Counted from the stretch's first letter, positions 8,681 through 18,780 are shown. The stretch: 64,000 bases of DNA from Atlantibacter subterraneus (GCF_007570865.1 NZ_VLPS01000010.1:62001-126000), one strand, 5' to 3'. Numbers and translations are program-made. Notes: generated by a model from the letters alone, not told the origin.

Positions 8681-8693
8681 TCCGGAGGACACA

Positions 8694-9110
8694 ATGAACA
8701 TAAGTGATGTCGCAAAAAAAACCGGTTTAACCAGCAAAGCGATTCGTTTTTACGAAGAGAAAGGGTTGGTCACGCCGCCGCTGCGCAGTGAAAACGGCTA
8801 CCGCAGCTACACCCAAAGCCATCTTGATGAACTGACCTTATTGCGCCAGGCGCGTCAGGTGGGGTTTAACCTGGAAGAGTGTAAAGAGCTGGTGCACTTG
8901 TTCAACGACCCCGGGCGTCGTAGCGCGGATGTGAAAGCGCGTACCCTACAAAAGGTGGCGGAGATTGAAAAGCATATCGTCGAGCTTAACGATATGCGCG
9001 CGCAGCTGCTGGCGCTGGCGGAATCCTGCCCAGGCGATGACAGTGCCGATTGCCCTATCATGGATAATCTTTCTGGCTGCTGCCATCGCCGCGCGAAATC
9101 CCAGCAATAA
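8694..9110 (+). CDS. cueR: Copper(I)-sensing MerR-family activator CueR
   Basis: Cytoplasmic Cu(I)/Ag(I) sensor that activates copA and cueO in E. coli by twisting a 19-base-spaced promoter. It has 138 residues. The MerR helix-turn-helix ([22 protein letters not shown]) is at the N-terminus, followed by a long dimer helix. The C-terminal metal loop CPGDDSADC holds the two Cu-binding cysteines, and a CCHRR tail is present. The ATG at 8694 with a GGAGG ribosome site is chosen over the longer open frame starting at 8547, which would run back into decayed CRISPR DNA. The CRISPR-Cas locus lies directly upstream. Confidence 0.96.
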   Translation: MNISDVAKKTGLTSKAIRFYEEKGLVTPPLRSENGYRSYTQSHLDELTLLRQARQVGFNLEECKELVHLFNDPGRRSADVKARTLQKVAEIEKHIVELNDMRAQLLALAESCPGDDSADCPIMDNLSGCCHRRAKSQQ

Positions 9111-9143
9111 AAAACCTGCCGACGCAGCGCGTGGGCAGGTTTT
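9110..9143. terminator. Bidirectional terminator between cueR and ybbJ
   Basis: AAAACCTGCC pairs with GGCAGGTTTT around a 13-base loop. The A-run on one side and T-run on the other allow use by both convergent genes. Confidence 0.8.
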
Positions 9144-9155
9144 ATCCACCACAAT

Positions 9156-9608
9156 TTACTGAGAAGAAGGGCGAACCCGCAGCGTAATCCCTTCAACGGC
9201 AATCACCTCAACTCGCGTTCCGGCCGGGATGTCCTCATGAGCCATCACTGGCCATGTGCCGTCACCCACTCGCATATGCCCGCGCCCGTTAACTAACGCA
9301 GTATCCAGTATAAAGCGTTGACCGATAAGCTGCTGGCCGCGTTGGTTTAATACCGCATCGGCACGCGGCTGGGGTTTGCGCGCCAGCCAGCGTGACCACA
9401 GCAACGCGGCAATAACCGTTAATACCGCAAAACAGAGCCCTTGCCACTCCCAGCCAAGCGGAAACAGCCACACCAGCAGCCCGGTGATCACTGCCGCCAC
9501 GCCGCTCCACAGTAAATAACCGCTTCCCCCGAGCATTTCTGCGGCCAACAGCAGGCCGCCAAGGCTCAGCCAGAAGGTATGAGGATGCACCAGGAAAAAG
9601 GCCATCAT
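9156..9608 (-). CDS. ybbJ: NfeD-family inner-membrane protein YbbJ
   Basis: A 150-residue membrane protein (E. coli YbbJ is about 150). The N-terminal half is hydrophobic with about three membrane segments (residues about 5-75). The C-terminal half is a small OB-fold NfeD domain ([26 protein letters not shown]). NfeD proteins pair with SPFH/stomatin proteins. Here, as in E. coli, the start overlaps the stop of qmcA (ATGA) and the two form an operon. The exact molecular role is not established. Confidence 0.93.
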   Translation of the reverse strand: MMAFFLVHPHTFWLSLGGLLLAAEMLGGSGYLLWSGVAAVITGLLVWLFPLGWEWQGLCFAVLTVIAALLWSRWLARKPQPRADAVLNQRGQQLIGQRFILDTALVNGRGHMRVGDGTWPVMAHEDIPAGTRVEVIAVEGITLRVRPSSQ

Positions 9609-10519
9609 GGGCGTTTACGCTCGCTGCTTTCTTTCACCAGTTCGCTAATGCCGGCAATTGAACCCATCAGACTGGTGGCATCCAGCGGCATCAGCACCAC
9701 TTTACTGTTATTGGCAGCGCCGATTTGCTGGAGCGCATCGGTGTATTTTTGTGCGACAAAGTAGTTCACCGCCTGAATATCCCCGGCGGCGATAGCCTCT
9801 GAAACCATTTTCGTTGCGCGGGCTTCTGCTTCTGCTGAACGTTCGCGCGCTTCAGCCTGCAAGAATGCCGACTCGCGCTCCCCTTCGGCTTTCAGGATCT
9901 GCGATTGTTTATCGCCTTCAGCCTTGAGGATCTCCGCCTGACGCACGCCTTCCGCTTCCAGAATGTAAGCGCGCTTGGTACGTTCCGCTTTCATCTGCGC
10001 GTTCATAGATGAGATCAGTTCAGCCGGTGGGCGGACATCGCGGATTTCAATACGCGTAATCTTAATCCCCCACGGATTGGTGGCTTCATCGACAATATGC
10101 AGCAAGCGCGTATTAATGCTGTCACGCTGGGAAAGCATCTCGTCGAGTTCCATTGAACCCAAAACGGTACGAATGTTGGTCATCGTGAGGTTGATGATGG
10201 CGTGTTCAAGGTTACTCACTTCATACGCCGCTTTCGGCGCATCGATAACCTGAATAAAACAGACCGCATCGATGGTAACGTTGGCGTTATCTTTGGAAAT
10301 AACTTCCTGAGAAGGAATATCCAGCACCTGTTCCATCATATTGATTTTACGGCCAATACGGTCCATGAACGGCACCACCAGGCTTAACCCTGGCTGGAGC
10401 GTTTTGGTATAGCGCCCGAAGCGTTCTACAGTCCACTGATATCCCTGAGGGACGATTTTTACGCCAGCACCCACAATCACGAGTGCAACGAAGATTAATA
10501 CCGGGATCACAATAAGCAT
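9605..10519 (-). CDS. qmcA: SPFH/stomatin-family membrane protein QmcA
   Basis: A 304-residue inner-membrane scaffold of the SPFH (stomatin/prohibitin) family; in E. coli it is linked to FtsH quality control. An N-terminal membrane anchor ([19 protein letters not shown]) leads into the SPFH domain ([19 protein letters not shown]). A long Glu/Ala/Arg coiled coil follows ([20 protein letters not shown], residues about 195-250). The ATG at 10517-10519 with an AGGAGG ribosome site is used; a further-upstream in-frame ATG would add 22 residues that E. coli QmcA lacks. It is followed by ybbJ in a translationally coupled pair. Confidence 0.96.
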   Translation of the reverse strand: MLIVIPVLIFVALVIVGAGVKIVPQGYQWTVERFGRYTKTLQPGLSLVVPFMDRIGRKINMMEQVLDIPSQEVISKDNANVTIDAVCFIQVIDAPKAAYEVSNLEHAIINLTMTNIRTVLGSMELDEMLSQRDSINTRLLHIVDEATNPWGIKITRIEIRDVRPPAELISSMNAQMKAERTKRAYILEAEGVRQAEILKAEGDKQSQILKAEGERESAFLQAEARERSAEAEARATKMVSEAIAAGDIQAVNYFVAQKYTDALQQIGAANNSKVVLMPLDATSLMGSIAGISELVKESSERKRP

Positions 10520-10659
10520 CAAAAAACCTCCTGTGTTTTGGTGCGAGTCTTGACGTCTTGCCACATGTCCGTGACAGGCGGCCAATGGCCATCATCCCCG
10601 CTTAAGATTAATAAAGCAACGAACAGAGGTGTAGGCCAGTGGGATAGGGGAAGAGCAGA

Positions 10660-10687
10660 TAAAAAAAAGCCCCACGGGTAGGGGCGG
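10660..10687 (-). terminator. Rho-independent terminator, leftward
   Basis: On the minus strand GCCCC, a 7-base loop, GGGGC and then eight T. It lies in the 538-base gap between qmcA and the unrecognised gene at 11058 and would stop leftward transcripts before qmcA. The rest of the gap (10520-11057) is AT-rich and holds no gene I can support. Confidence 0.65.
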
Positions 10688-10775
10688 ACAAAATGCAAAA
10701 AAGCAAAGAGTAGAACTATGGCTTAAGTGATAGGGCAGACTCTCTTAAAAGATTACTGTGCCAATAGTCTTTCAA

Positions 10776-10806
10776 GAGTGTCCGGACAGCGAACACTCCT
10801 TTTTGT
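10776..10806 (+). terminator. Possible rightward terminator hairpin
   Basis: GAGTGT pairs with ACACTC over an 11-base loop, followed by CTTTTTGTTTTT. No gene is recognised upstream on the + strand (10600-10775), so this could end a small RNA or be a relic of the lost fetAB region. Confidence 0.4.
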
Positions 10807-11057
10807 TTTTGACTGTCGGCAAAAGCCGCCAGGTGGCACGCAATAAAGGGATTCGCTGATGCTCCAGCTCTTTATGCTGCGCATTGTGGAAGGTTACAAC
10901 CCCACCATTCCACCAGGGTTATGAAACGACACCACTCTCAATCAGCATCGACAGCTATGAATGCTTTGATGGTTAAACTCTACACTATGACATCATAAAG
11001 TAAAAGTTAATTTTTCACTAAAGTCATTGTAAAAGACTATACTAAGTCAGTTGTGAG

Positions 11058-11927
11058 TTAATAATGCGATTGCTGCGGAAAGCTAAAAGTAAAGTCAGCA
11101 ATATACTGCTCGCCCGCCTGGTTAATCGCTTGCGAAAGTGCCTGGTAATAGCGCTCCGGGCCTAACGCGTCGATTTGCTTTAACTGTTCCCGGATAGGTG
11201 CGCAAAACAGCGCGGCGTTACCGGCTTCCACGCGTTTATTATTAGGAGGTAGTTCACCCGTGATGGCCTTAAACCAGGTGCGCACCGAGCCTTTAAGGGT
11301 GTTCGGCACTTTAGCGAGATCGTCGTGGCCGGTTAATATTTGCAATGTAGGGAAGCGGTTGTTTTTTACCGCCTCCCCAAGACGCGCATAAAATTGGGTA
11401 AATATTTCCGGTGAGCCCAGATCGGCAATTTTAGGCTTAGTGGTGATGCGATTTCTGTTCCCCGCTTTGCGTACCGGGGCAGGCTGGGCAGAACCCGACG
11501 TGGCGCTGTCCATTTGCAGATCGAACAGCAGATTGCAGTGCTCGCGGCGCTCTTTCACATTGGGGAATTTAGCGATAAACGCGTTGATAAACTCTTTGGT
11601 TCCAAAGTTAGCCAGTTGATGGTTATTCAGCCACTGGCCGCGTGCAAAATCATTGGGAGAAATAAACCAGGCAGGCGTCTCGGTAAAGCGTCTGGATTTA
11701 CCTTTGGCGTCAAACTCAACAAATTCTGAGCCTTCATTAAACGCAAAACGGCAGTTTTTAAAACTGGTGATAGTCGTATTAACAATCAATGCGTCATTAA
11801 CAAATTTGACCACTTCTGGGCTGATGACAAAAGCGGTTTGTTCTTCAGATCGGATAACATTCATTAAAGCCTGTACGTCTGGTACTCCAGGCTTTAATGA
11901 GTGAAATTCAAGAAATAAATGGTGCAT
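11058..11927 (-). CDS. Unrecognised 289-residue cytoplasmic protein in the place of fetAB
   Basis: I do not recognise the family. The ATG at 11927 (MHHLFLEFHSLKPG) is preceded by GGAAG; an upstream ATG at 11972 would add 15 residues. The protein is soluble with no signal peptide or membrane segment. An N-terminal half (residues 1-150, ending near REHCNLLFDLQMDS) and a C-terminal half (from about residue 175) are joined by a Ser/Ala/Pro- and Arg/Lys-rich linker (SATSGSAQPAPVRKAGNRNR). The C-terminal half contains PNTLKGSVRTWFKAITG. Flanks are AT-rich. It sits between qmcA and cnoX, where E. coli has fetAB (ybbLM). An accessory gene is likely; a phage-related or defence role is only speculation. 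Confidence 0.7.
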   Translation of the reverse strand: MHHLFLEFHSLKPGVPDVQALMNVIRSEEQTAFVISPEVVKFVNDALIVNTTITSFKNCRFAFNEGSEFVEFDAKGKSRRFTETPAWFISPNDFARGQWLNNHQLANFGTKEFINAFIAKFPNVKERREHCNLLFDLQMDSATSGSAQPAPVRKAGNRNRITTKPKIADLGSPEIFTQFYARLGEAVKNNRFPTLQILTGHDDLAKVPNTLKGSVRTWFKAITGELPPNNKRVEAGNAALFCAPIREQLKQIDALGPERYYQALSQAINQAGEQYIADFTFSFPQQSHY

Positions 11928-12062
11928 TTTTATGTCTTCCCGGGCATTTTTTAGCACAGCGTAGCAGATCAAAACGTTAACAACCAGTGAGCCAAAAGTC
12001 AGTCAGCAGAATGTTTTTATAACGGGGGATTCCCCGGCTGCAAGACTTATGTAAAGCATAAC

Positions 12063-12090
12063 AAAATGCCAGCCTGATGGCTGGCATTAA
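12063..12090 (-). terminator. Terminator of cnoX
   Basis: AATGCCAGC and GCTGGCATT form a nine-base stem with a 6-base loop. On the minus strand it is followed by TTTGTT, about 30 bases after the cnoX stop. Confidence 0.6.
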
Positions 12091-12119
12091 TCTGTGCTGA
12101 TATGGGCAGTTTAGCCGTA

Positions 12120-12974
12120 TCAATACAGCAGAGAATAAAGCTGACGACGATATTTAGACGCCAGCTGATCGCCAGTACCCAGCGCCGCCAGGATCTCCTG
12201 CAGCATTTTGCGTACCTGGCCATCGCCCGCACCAAGATCCGATTTCAGATGGGACCATAGCAATTCAAGGGCTTCTTCATTACGCCCAACCTGATGCAGT
12301 TGCAGCGCCAGCTGTGCGGCAAGCTGCGCGTCCTGCGGGTTTTGCGCCACCTGCTGCTGGAGCTGTTGGATCTCAGGCGTATCGGCTGCCTGGCGAAGTA
12401 AATCGATTTGCGCCATCAGCCCCTGATAGCGGGTGTCCTGATCCTGTAGCGGAATGGTTTTCAGCACCGCTTCGGCGTCTTCGCTGCGCTGCAGCGCGAT
12501 TTGGGTTTGCGCCAGCAGCAGGCCGATTTCGCTGTTCTGGCCGGAGATCTGCCAGGCGTCTTTCAGCAGCGGCAGCGCTTCAGCGTGTTTGCCTTCTTCA
12601 ATCAGCGCCATCGCTTCCTGAGCTTTCAACTCTTCTTCGCGCGGCAGGACTTTATCGAGCAGGGCGCGAACCGCTTCTTCCGGCTGCGGGCCCTGGAAGC
12701 CATCCACCGGCTGGCCCTGCTGGAACAGATACACCGTCGGGATGGCGCGCAGGCCAAACTGCGCGGCGACGCGCTGCTCGGCATCGCAATCCACTTTAGC
12801 GAGGATAAACTGGCCGTGGTACTGGTTCGCCAGCTTCTCCAGCATCGGCGTCAGTTGCTCGCAGTGCGGGCTGCGCGGCGACCAGAAGTAGAACAGCACC
12901 GGCGTGGTCATTGACTGCTCAATCACCTGGTGCAGGTTCGATTCGTTAATATCAAAAATTGATTCCAGGGACAT
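12120..12974 (-). CDS. cnoX: Chaperedoxin CnoX (YbbN)
   Basis: A 284-residue fusion of an N-terminal thioredoxin fold (residues about 8-110) and C-terminal tetratricopeptide-like helices. In E. coli CnoX is a holdase that protects proteins from bleach over-oxidation and hands them to GroEL. The thioredoxin active site is SPHC (Ser35-Cys38), so the first cysteine is replaced as in E. coli, which explains its lack of normal reductase activity. The C-terminus ([14 protein letters not shown]) matches closely. The gene stands alone in front of ybbO, on the same strand with a 59-base gap. Confidence 0.95.
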   Translation of the reverse strand: MSLESIFDINESNLHQVIEQSMTTPVLFYFWSPRSPHCEQLTPMLEKLANQYHGQFILAKVDCDAEQRVAAQFGLRAIPTVYLFQQGQPVDGFQGPQPEEAVRALLDKVLPREEELKAQEAMALIEEGKHAEALPLLKDAWQISGQNSEIGLLLAQTQIALQRSEDAEAVLKTIPLQDQDTRYQGLMAQIDLLRQAADTPEIQQLQQQVAQNPQDAQLAAQLALQLHQVGRNEEALELLWSHLKSDLGAGDGQVRKMLQEILAALGTGDQLASKYRRQLYSLLY

Positions 12975-13033
12975 GTGTCACCCTCTTTTGTCGATTTGTT
13001 TTTTTACATGGGGGCAGAAGGCGGGGCTTCAAC

Positions 13034-13804
13034 TCAGCCCTGCAAAATTTTGTCCATCACTCGCCCCGGCAACAGGCGTTTTAGCAGCCCGACGGCGTAG
13101 GTCACCAGCGTCACCGGATAACGCAGTTTAGGGCGTTCGCTCTCAAAAGCATGGCGCACTTTTGCGACTACCGCCTCCGGCCCCAGGGTAAACCGCGCGG
13201 CGATGCCGGGGTTTTCCACCGGTTTATCGGACTGGGTTTGGTTAACGTTGTCGGTAAAGCGGGTGCGGATAGGGCCAGGTTCGATCAGGCTAACTTTGAT
13301 CCCACTGTAGCGCAGCTCCATACGCAGCGCGTCGGACCAGGCTTCCAGCGCATATTTGCTGGCGGCATAGGCCCCGCGCCCGGGCGTGGAGATCAGCCCC
13401 ATCACCGAACTGGTGTTAACGATGCGTCCTTCATTGTGCGGCAGCATGGCGGGCAGCAGCAGCATGGTCAGCTGGTGCGCGCCGAAAAAGTTGGTGGAAA
13501 ACTGCTGCTCCATCTGGGTGCGGCTGATGGTGGTGAGCGGCCCATAAACCCCGTAGCCGCCATTATTGAAAATGCCGTACAACCGGTTGTTGGTCAGGGT
13601 GATCACCTGCGCGGCAGCGGCCTCGACGCTTTGCGGATCGTCGAGATCGAGCAATACCCCGGTAAAGCCGAGCGCATTCATCTGATCGACATCGGCAGGT
13701 TTACGGCAGGCGGCGAGCACCCGGTAGCCGAGACGCTGTAATTCGTGGGCGCTGGCCAGGCCAATCCCGCTGGAACATCCTGTTATTAAGACTGATTTTT
13801 GCAT
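13034..13804 (-). CDS. ybbO: Short-chain dehydrogenase YbbO
   Basis: A 256-residue classical SDR; E. coli YbbO is an NADPH-linked reductase with activity on aldehydes. The cofactor motif GCSSGIG is near residues 9-15 and the NNGG variant of NNAG is near residue 82. The catalytic Ser (NTSSVMG) and the YAASK Tyr/Lys pair are present. It follows the usual order cnoX, ybbO, tesA. The ybbO start is 28 bases after the tesA stop on the same strand, so the two could be cotranscribed. Confidence 0.92.
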   Translation of the reverse strand: MQKSVLITGCSSGIGLASAHELQRLGYRVLAACRKPADVDQMNALGFTGVLLDLDDPQSVEAAAAQVITLTNNRLYGIFNNGGYGVYGPLTTISRTQMEQQFSTNFFGAHQLTMLLLPAMLPHNEGRIVNTSSVMGLISTPGRGAYAASKYALEAWSDALRMELRYSGIKVSLIEPGPIRTRFTDNVNQTQSDKPVENPGIAARFTLGPEAVVAKVRHAFESERPKLRYPVTLVTYAVGLLKRLLPGRVMDKILQG

Positions 13805-13832
13805 AACTTTACCCGCTCATGCCCCCGATGGG

Positions 13833-14462
13833 TTATGAGTCGTGTTTAACTAAAGGAGCCAGTCGCGTTTCCATCCAGTCCGCGATAAACGGCTGTGCGT
13901 CACGATTGGGGTGAATACCGTCGTCCTGCATCCATTGCGGTTTGAGATACACCTCCTCCATAAAAAATGGCAGGAGCGGGATATCAAACTCTTTGGCAAG
14001 GTCAGGGTAGATGGCGCTGAACGCTTCATTGTAGCGGCGTCCATAATTGGCGGGCAGGCGAATCTGCATAATCAGCGGTTCGGCATCTGCCGACTTCACC
14101 TGAGTAATAATCTGGCGCAGGGTAGACGCGATGGCGTTCGGCTGGAAGCCGCGCAAACCGTCGTTGCCGCCCAGCTCCACCAGTACCCAGCGTGGCTGGT
14201 GCTGTTTCAGCAGCGTCGGCAACCGTGACAGGCCCTGCGCGGCGGTGTCGCCGCTGATGCTGGCGTTGACGACGTTAACGTCGCGCGACTGCCACTTGTC
14301 ATTCAGCAGCGCGGGCCAGGCGGCGTTGGCCGACATCCGGTAGCCGGCGCTCAGGCTATCGCCCAAAATTAATAACGTGTCCGCTGCGGCGGCGCGAAAT
14401 GTCATTAAAGCCAGTAACAGGAAAGGCCAATGCCAGCGGAAAACATTATTGAAGTTCATCAT
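13833..14462 (-). CDS. tesA: Acyl-CoA thioesterase I / lysophospholipase L1 TesA
   Basis: A periplasmic SGNH hydrolase acting on acyl-CoA, lysophospholipids and some peptide esters. It has 209 residues. The signal peptide (MMNFNNVFRW to RAAAA, residues 1-27) gives a mature start at ADTLLILG. The nucleophile is Ser36 in GDSLS; GGNDGLRG supplies the oxyanion Asn and DGIHPN the Asp-His pair. The ATG at 14460-14462 is chosen because it matches E. coli TesA. Upstream in-frame codons overlap ybbA coding sequence. The starts of tesA and ybbA overlap by 33 bases head to head, an arrangement also found in E. coli. Confidence 0.96.
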   Translation of the reverse strand: MMNFNNVFRWHWPFLLLALMTFRAAAADTLLILGDSLSAGYRMSANAAWPALLNDKWQSRDVNVVNASISGDTAAQGLSRLPTLLKQHQPRWVLVELGGNDGLRGFQPNAIASTLRQIITQVKSADAEPLIMQIRLPANYGRRYNEAFSAIYPDLAKEFDIPLLPFFMEEVYLKPQWMQDDGIHPNRDAQPFIADWMETRLAPLVKHDS

Positions 14463-15116
14463 CTTAAGAAGTCCGTCGGTCAGGGGGAACACCAGCTTTC
14501 CATCCTTACCGGAGTTGAGCTGGTTGTCAAACCGGCCCAGACCATCGCGCTGATTGGCGAGTCGGGTTCCGGTAAATCCACGCTGCTGGCAATCCTGGCA
14601 GGGCTTGACGATGGCAGCAGCGGCGAAGTACACCTGCTGGGCCAGCCGCTGCACAGTATGGACGAAGAGGCGCGCGCCCGGCTGCGCGCCAGCCAGGTAG
14701 GATTTGTGTTCCAGTCGTTTATGTTAATCCCCACGCTCAACGCGCTGGAAAACGTCGAGCTTCCGGCGCTGCTGCGCGGCGAAAATGACAAAACCGGGCG
14801 CGAGCAGGCCAAAGCGCTGCTCGAACAGCTTGGCCTCGGCAAACGTCTCGACCATCTTCCGGTCCAGCTTTCCGGCGGCGAGCAGCAGCGCGTGGCGCTG
14901 GCACGCGCCTTTAACGGCCGCCCGACGGTGCTGTTCGCCGATGAACCCACCGGCAACCTCGACAGGCACACCGGCGATCGCATTGCCGATTTGCTGTTTT
15001 CCCTGAATCGCGATTACGCCACCACTCTAATTCTGGTGACTCACGATGAACAGCTGGCGGCGCGCTGTGACCGGCGGTTGCGGCTGTGTGAAGGCCAACT
15101 GGTGGAGGAAGCATGA
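14430..15116 (+). CDS. ybbA: ABC transporter ATPase YbbA
   Basis: A 228-residue ABC ATPase of the LolD/MacB group that pairs with the YbbP permease; a role in export of toxic or membrane compounds has been proposed. Walker A is GESGSGKST (about residues 43-51). The Q loop is in FVFQSFMLIPTLNALENVELP, the signature is LSGGEQQR and Walker B is VLFADEPTGNLD. The H-loop is in LVTHD. It is divergent from tesA with overlapping starts; its stop overlaps the ybbP start (ATGA). Confidence 0.95.
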   Translation: MPAENIIEVHHLKKSVGQGEHQLSILTGVELVVKPAQTIALIGESGSGKSTLLAILAGLDDGSSGEVHLLGQPLHSMDEEARARLRASQVGFVFQSFMLIPTLNALENVELPALLRGENDKTGREQAKALLEQLGLGKRLDHLPVQLSGGEQQRVALARAFNGRPTVLFADEPTGNLDRHTGDRIADLLFSLNRDYATTLILVTHDEQLAARCDRRLRLCEGQLVEEA

Positions 15117-17530
15117 TTGCGCGTTGGTTCTGGCGCGAATGGCGCTCGCCGTCGCTGCTGATTGTCTGGCTGGCGCTGAGCCTGGCGGTGGCCTGCGTGC
15201 TGGCGCTCGGCAATATCAGCGACCGGATGGAAAAAGGCCTGAGCCAGCAAAGCCGGGAGTTTATGGCGGGGGACCGCGCGCTGCGCAGCGCCCGCGCGGT
15301 CGATCCCGCCTGGCTTGCCGAAGCTGAAAAAGACGGGCTGCGGGTCAGCCGCCAGCTCAGCTTCGCCACCATGACCTTTGCGGGCGATACGCCGCAGCTG
15401 GCGGACGTCAAAGCGGTGGACGGCCTGTACCCGATGTATGGCGATCTGCAAACCGATCCGCCGGGCTTAAAACCTGAACCAGGCAGCGTGCTGCTGGCCC
15501 CGCGCCTGATGGCGCTGCTGAATTTAAAACCGGGCGATACCCTCGACGTTGGCGACGCCACATTTACCATCGCCGGTACGGTGGTTCAGGAGCCTGACAG
15601 CGGGTTTAATCCGTTCCAGATGGCACCGCGCCTGATGATGAACCTGGCGGACGTGGAAAAAACCGGCGCGGTTCAGCCGGGCAGCCGCATCACCTGGCGC
15701 TATAAATTCGCCGGTCAGCCAGCCCAGATTGCCCAGTACGAGTCCTGGCTGTTGCCGAAGCTTAAGCCGGAGCATCGCTGGACCGGCATGGAGCAGGACG
15801 ACGGCGCGCTGGGCAAATCGCTACAGCGCTCCCAGCAGTTTTTACTGCTCTCGGCTTTACTGACGCTGCTGCTGGCGGTGGGCGCGGTGGCGGTGGCGAT
15901 GGGCGACTATTGCCGTAGCCGCTACGATCTGGTGGCGATCCTCAAAACCCTCGGGGCAGGGCGGGCGCAGTTGCGTAAGCTGATTATCGGCCAGTGGCTG
16001 ATGGTGCTGGCGCTCAGCGCGATAACGGGCGGCGTGGTAGGGCTGGCGTTTGAAAAAGTGCTGATGCACCTGCTGAAACCGGTACTGCCTGCGGAGCTGC
16101 CAGCCGCCAGCCTGTGGCCGTGGCTCTGGGCGGTGGGCGCGATGGTGGTGATCTCAATGCTGGTCGGTCTGCGGCCTTACCGGCTGCTGCTGGCGACCCA
16201 GCCGCTGCGCGTGTTGCGCCGCGATGTGGTGGCCAACGTCTGGCCGCTGAAATACTATTTGCCCGCCATTGTGATAGTGGTTGTGGCGCTGCTGGCCTGG
16301 CTGATGGGCGGCAAAATGCTGCTTTGGGCGGTGCTGGCGGGTACGGTGGTGATGGCGGCGCTCTGCGCGCTGGTTGGTTGGGCATTGTTGCAAGTTTTAA
16401 AACGCCTGACGCTGCGCCAGTTGCCGGTTCGCCTGGCGGTGAATCGCCTGCTGCGCCAGCCCTGGGCGACGCTCAGCCAACTGGCGGCGTTTTCGCTGTC
16501 GTTTATGCTGCTGGCCCTGCTGCTGGTGCTGCGCGGCGATCTGCTGGATCGCTGGCAGCAACAGCTGCCGCCGGAAAGCCCGAACTACTTCCTGATCAAC
16601 ATCGCGCCGGAACAGGTAAGTGAAGTGAAGGGATTTCTGGCGGAGCACCAGATAATCCCCGAGTCGTTCTACCCAATCGTGCGGGCGCGGTTAACCCAGA
16701 TTAAAGGCGAGCCGACGGTCAGCAGCCAGGATGAGTCCCTCAACCGCGAGCTCAATCTTACCTGGCAGGACCATCGTCCTTCTCATAATCCGATCGTTGC
16801 CGGAAGCTGGCCGCCGAAAGCGGGCGAAGTCTCAATGGAAGAGGAGCTGGCGAAGCGGCTCAACGTCAGGCTCGGCGATACGCTGACCTTTACCGGCGAT
16901 ACCCAGGACTTCAGCGCCAAAGTCACCAGCCTGCGCCACGTGGACTGGGAAAGCCTGCGCCCGAACTTCTTCTTTATCTTCCCGCCCGGCGCGCTGGACG
17001 GTCAGCCGCAGAGCTGGCTGACCAGCTTCCGCGCCAACGGCGATACCGGGATGATCGCTCAGCTTAACCGCGAATTCCCGACGGTGAGCCTGCTGGATAT
17101 CGGCGCGATTTTGCGTCAGGTCGGGCAGGTGCTCCAGCAGGTTAGCCGGGCGCTGGAGGTGATGGTAGTACTGGTGACCGCCTGTGGCATCCTGCTGCTG
17201 CTGGCACAGGTGCAGGTGGGGATGCGCCAGCGCCATCAGGAACTGGTGGTGTATCGAACCCTGGGGGCGGAAAAGCGCCTGCTGCGCACTACGCTGTGGT
17301 GCGAGTTCGCTATGCTGGGGCTGGTGTCCGGGTTAGTGGCGGCTATCGGCGCGGAAACCGCGCTGGGCTTCCTGCAAACCCGGGTATTTGACTTCCCCTG
17401 GGAACCCGACTGGCGGCTGTGGGTAGTGCTACCGGTGTGCGGCGCGCTGCTGCTGTCCGCCTGCGGCGGCTGGCTGGGCGTGCGCCTGCTGAAGGGTAAA
17501 GCGCTGTTCCGCCAGTTTACCGCGCAGTAA
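15113..17530 (+). CDS. ybbP: ABC transporter permease YbbP (FtsX/MacB-like)
   Basis: An 805-residue integral membrane permease of the FtsX superfamily, partner of YbbA. An N-terminal segment ([18 protein letters not shown]) anchors a large periplasmic domain (residues about 45-240). Blocks of membrane helices follow near 245-270, 290-330, 345-365, 380-430 and 460-490. After a second periplasmic domain come the last helices (about 690-800). The permease family's duplicated arrangement is complete. The 3' end overlaps the convergent selU by 14 bases. The coding sequence is GC-rich like its neighbours. Confidence 0.93.
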   Translation: MIARWFWREWRSPSLLIVWLALSLAVACVLALGNISDRMEKGLSQQSREFMAGDRALRSARAVDPAWLAEAEKDGLRVSRQLSFATMTFAGDTPQLADVKAVDGLYPMYGDLQTDPPGLKPEPGSVLLAPRLMALLNLKPGDTLDVGDATFTIAGTVVQEPDSGFNPFQMAPRLMMNLADVEKTGAVQPGSRITWRYKFAGQPAQIAQYESWLLPKLKPEHRWTGMEQDDGALGKSLQRSQQFLLLSALLTLLLAVGAVAVAMGDYCRSRYDLVAILKTLGAGRAQLRKLIIGQWLMVLALSAITGGVVGLAFEKVLMHLLKPVLPAELPAASLWPWLWAVGAMVVISMLVGLRPYRLLLATQPLRVLRRDVVANVWPLKYYLPAIVIVVVALLAWLMGGKMLLWAVLAGTVVMAALCALVGWALLQVLKRLTLRQLPVRLAVNRLLRQPWATLSQLAAFSLSFMLLALLLVLRGDLLDRWQQQLPPESPNYFLINIAPEQVSEVKGFLAEHQIIPESFYPIVRARLTQIKGEPTVSSQDESLNRELNLTWQDHRPSHNPIVAGSWPPKAGEVSMEEELAKRLNVRLGDTLTFTGDTQDFSAKVTSLRHVDWESLRPNFFFIFPPGALDGQPQSWLTSFRANGDTGMIAQLNREFPTVSLLDIGAILRQVGQVLQQVSRALEVMVVLVTACGILLLLAQVQVGMRQRHQELVVYRTLGAEKRLLRTTLWCEFAMLGLVSGLVAAIGAETALGFLQTRVFDFPWEPDWRLWVVLPVCGALLLSACGGWLGVRLLKGKALFRQFTAQ

Positions 17531-18653
17531 CGCCGCCGCGCCTGTCGTCAAGCCAGGCCGCCACGCTGTGATAATCGCCGCGAAAGCAAATTTTCGCGGC
17601 TTTTTTCTCCAGCTGATAGCGGTACATCGGATCGTAATAACTCTCCAACAACGGCAGCAGCCACGCGAAATGGCCGTCAGTGTCGCCGCTGCGCTGTTGT
17701 TCTTCCAGCGCAAGACGCTGGCGCTCTGCGAACAGGGCATAACGCTCCAGCCCAAGCCGACGGCGGATGGCGTACAGGCCGTGATGCAGATAGTCGGCAT
17801 AGGCCCGCCAGCCCTGTTCTTCGCCATACGCGGCGCAATAGGCCTGCTGCATATCGATAAAGTATTCGCTGCGCAAGCGCGCCAGACGGTGATCCATCGG
17901 CTCCTCCACCACGGCGACTGGCGCAAGGTTCATCTGCTCACGCAGCCGCTGCGGCAAATGGTTAGCGCCAATCATCTGTCCTTCATCTTCCAGCAGCCAG
18001 AAAGCGTGGCGATGATGTTGCCAGGTTAACTGGTTACGTAACAGCGTCGCGGCCAGCGCGTTCTCAAAACTGGCCTGGGAAAGCTGCGGCGCGAGGGTGC
18101 GGCCAAACGACGATCCGCGATGATGCGCCAGGCCTTCCAGGTCGACGCCCAGCGGTTGCGCCTTGACCAGCCCGGTTTTGCCGCTGCCGGTAAAGCCGCC
18201 GACCAGCATCATCGGCAATGTCGAAAGACTGTCTATTGCCTCAATCGCCGCCTGGCGTAGCTGCTTATAGCCGCCTTCCACCCGAGGATATTCCACACCC
18301 GCTTCGCGTAGCCACTGCTGGGTGATTTTGCTGCGCAGCCCGCCGCGCGCGCAGCATAGATAGCCGTTCGGATAGCGCAAACAGGCTTCCCGCCAGGCTT
18401 CAATCCGCGCAGTGCGCGTATCACCAGCCACTAATTGATGGCCTAACGCCAGCGCTGCCTTCTGGCCCTGCTGCTTATAACAGGTACCTACCGCCGCACG
18501 TTCAGCGTCATTCATCAGCGGCAGGTTGATAGCGCCGGGCACAGCGCCCTGGCTAAACTCCACCGGTGCGCGGACGTCGATAATCGGAATATCGTTAGCC
18601 AGCAGCATCCGCCAGTCGCGGGTATCAGGAGTGTTAGTTACAACATACTTCAT
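17517..18653 (-). CDS. selU: tRNA 2-selenouridine/geranyl-2-thiouridine synthase SelU (YbbB)
   Basis: Converts 2-thiouridine in the wobble position of some tRNAs to 2-selenouridine through a geranylated intermediate, using selenophosphate. It has 378 residues (E. coli 364). The rhodanese domain is N-terminal, with the catalytic cysteine at 101 ([12 protein letters not shown]). A P-loop [10 protein letters not shown] (about 151-160) starts the ATPase-like second domain. An extra cysteine (Cys100) sits next to the catalytic one. It is transcribed toward ybbP and overlaps its last 14 bases. Confidence 0.95.
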   Translation of the reverse strand: MKYVVTNTPDTRDWRMLLANDIPIIDVRAPVEFSQGAVPGAINLPLMNDAERAAVGTCYKQQGQKAALALGHQLVAGDTRTARIEAWREACLRYPNGYLCCARGGLRSKITQQWLREAGVEYPRVEGGYKQLRQAAIEAIDSLSTLPMMLVGGFTGSGKTGLVKAQPLGVDLEGLAHHRGSSFGRTLAPQLSQASFENALAATLLRNQLTWQHHRHAFWLLEDEGQMIGANHLPQRLREQMNLAPVAVVEEPMDHRLARLRSEYFIDMQQAYCAAYGEEQGWRAYADYLHHGLYAIRRRLGLERYALFAERQRLALEEQQRSGDTDGHFAWLLPLLESYYDPMYRYQLEKKAAKICFRGDYHSVAAWLDDRRGGVTAR

Positions 18654-18729
18654 GGCAGGGCCTTTTCAGTGCGAAAACCTGGGCATTGTACCCCTGGGAT
18701 CGCAAGGTGAGTAAGCGCTACATGCGGCA

Positions 18730-18760
18730 GAAAAAGGCAGGGCGTCTTGCGACGCCCTGA
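18730..18760 (-). terminator. Terminator of purEK
   Basis: AGGGCGTC and GACGCCCT pair over four bases. On the minus strand GCC and a run of five T follow. It lies 20 bases beyond the purK stop. Confidence 0.85.
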
Positions 18761-18780
18761 TTCGGATTATACAGCAGAGT

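Noticed and set aside
8547..8693. N-terminal extension of cueR by 49 codons
   Set aside because: It would begin inside a decayed repeat and span the CueR operator; CueR proteins start at MNISDVAKK, and the GGAGG site precedes the ATG at 8694.
10600..10775. Small RNA or tiny peptide gene ahead of the rightward hairpin
   Set aside because: Only a six-codon frame and no convincing promoter could be read; kept only as a possible terminator.
14463..14654. 64-codon N-terminal extension of tesA
   Set aside because: It lies wholly antisense to ybbA and would bury the signal peptide; E. coli TesA starts at MMNFNNVFRW.
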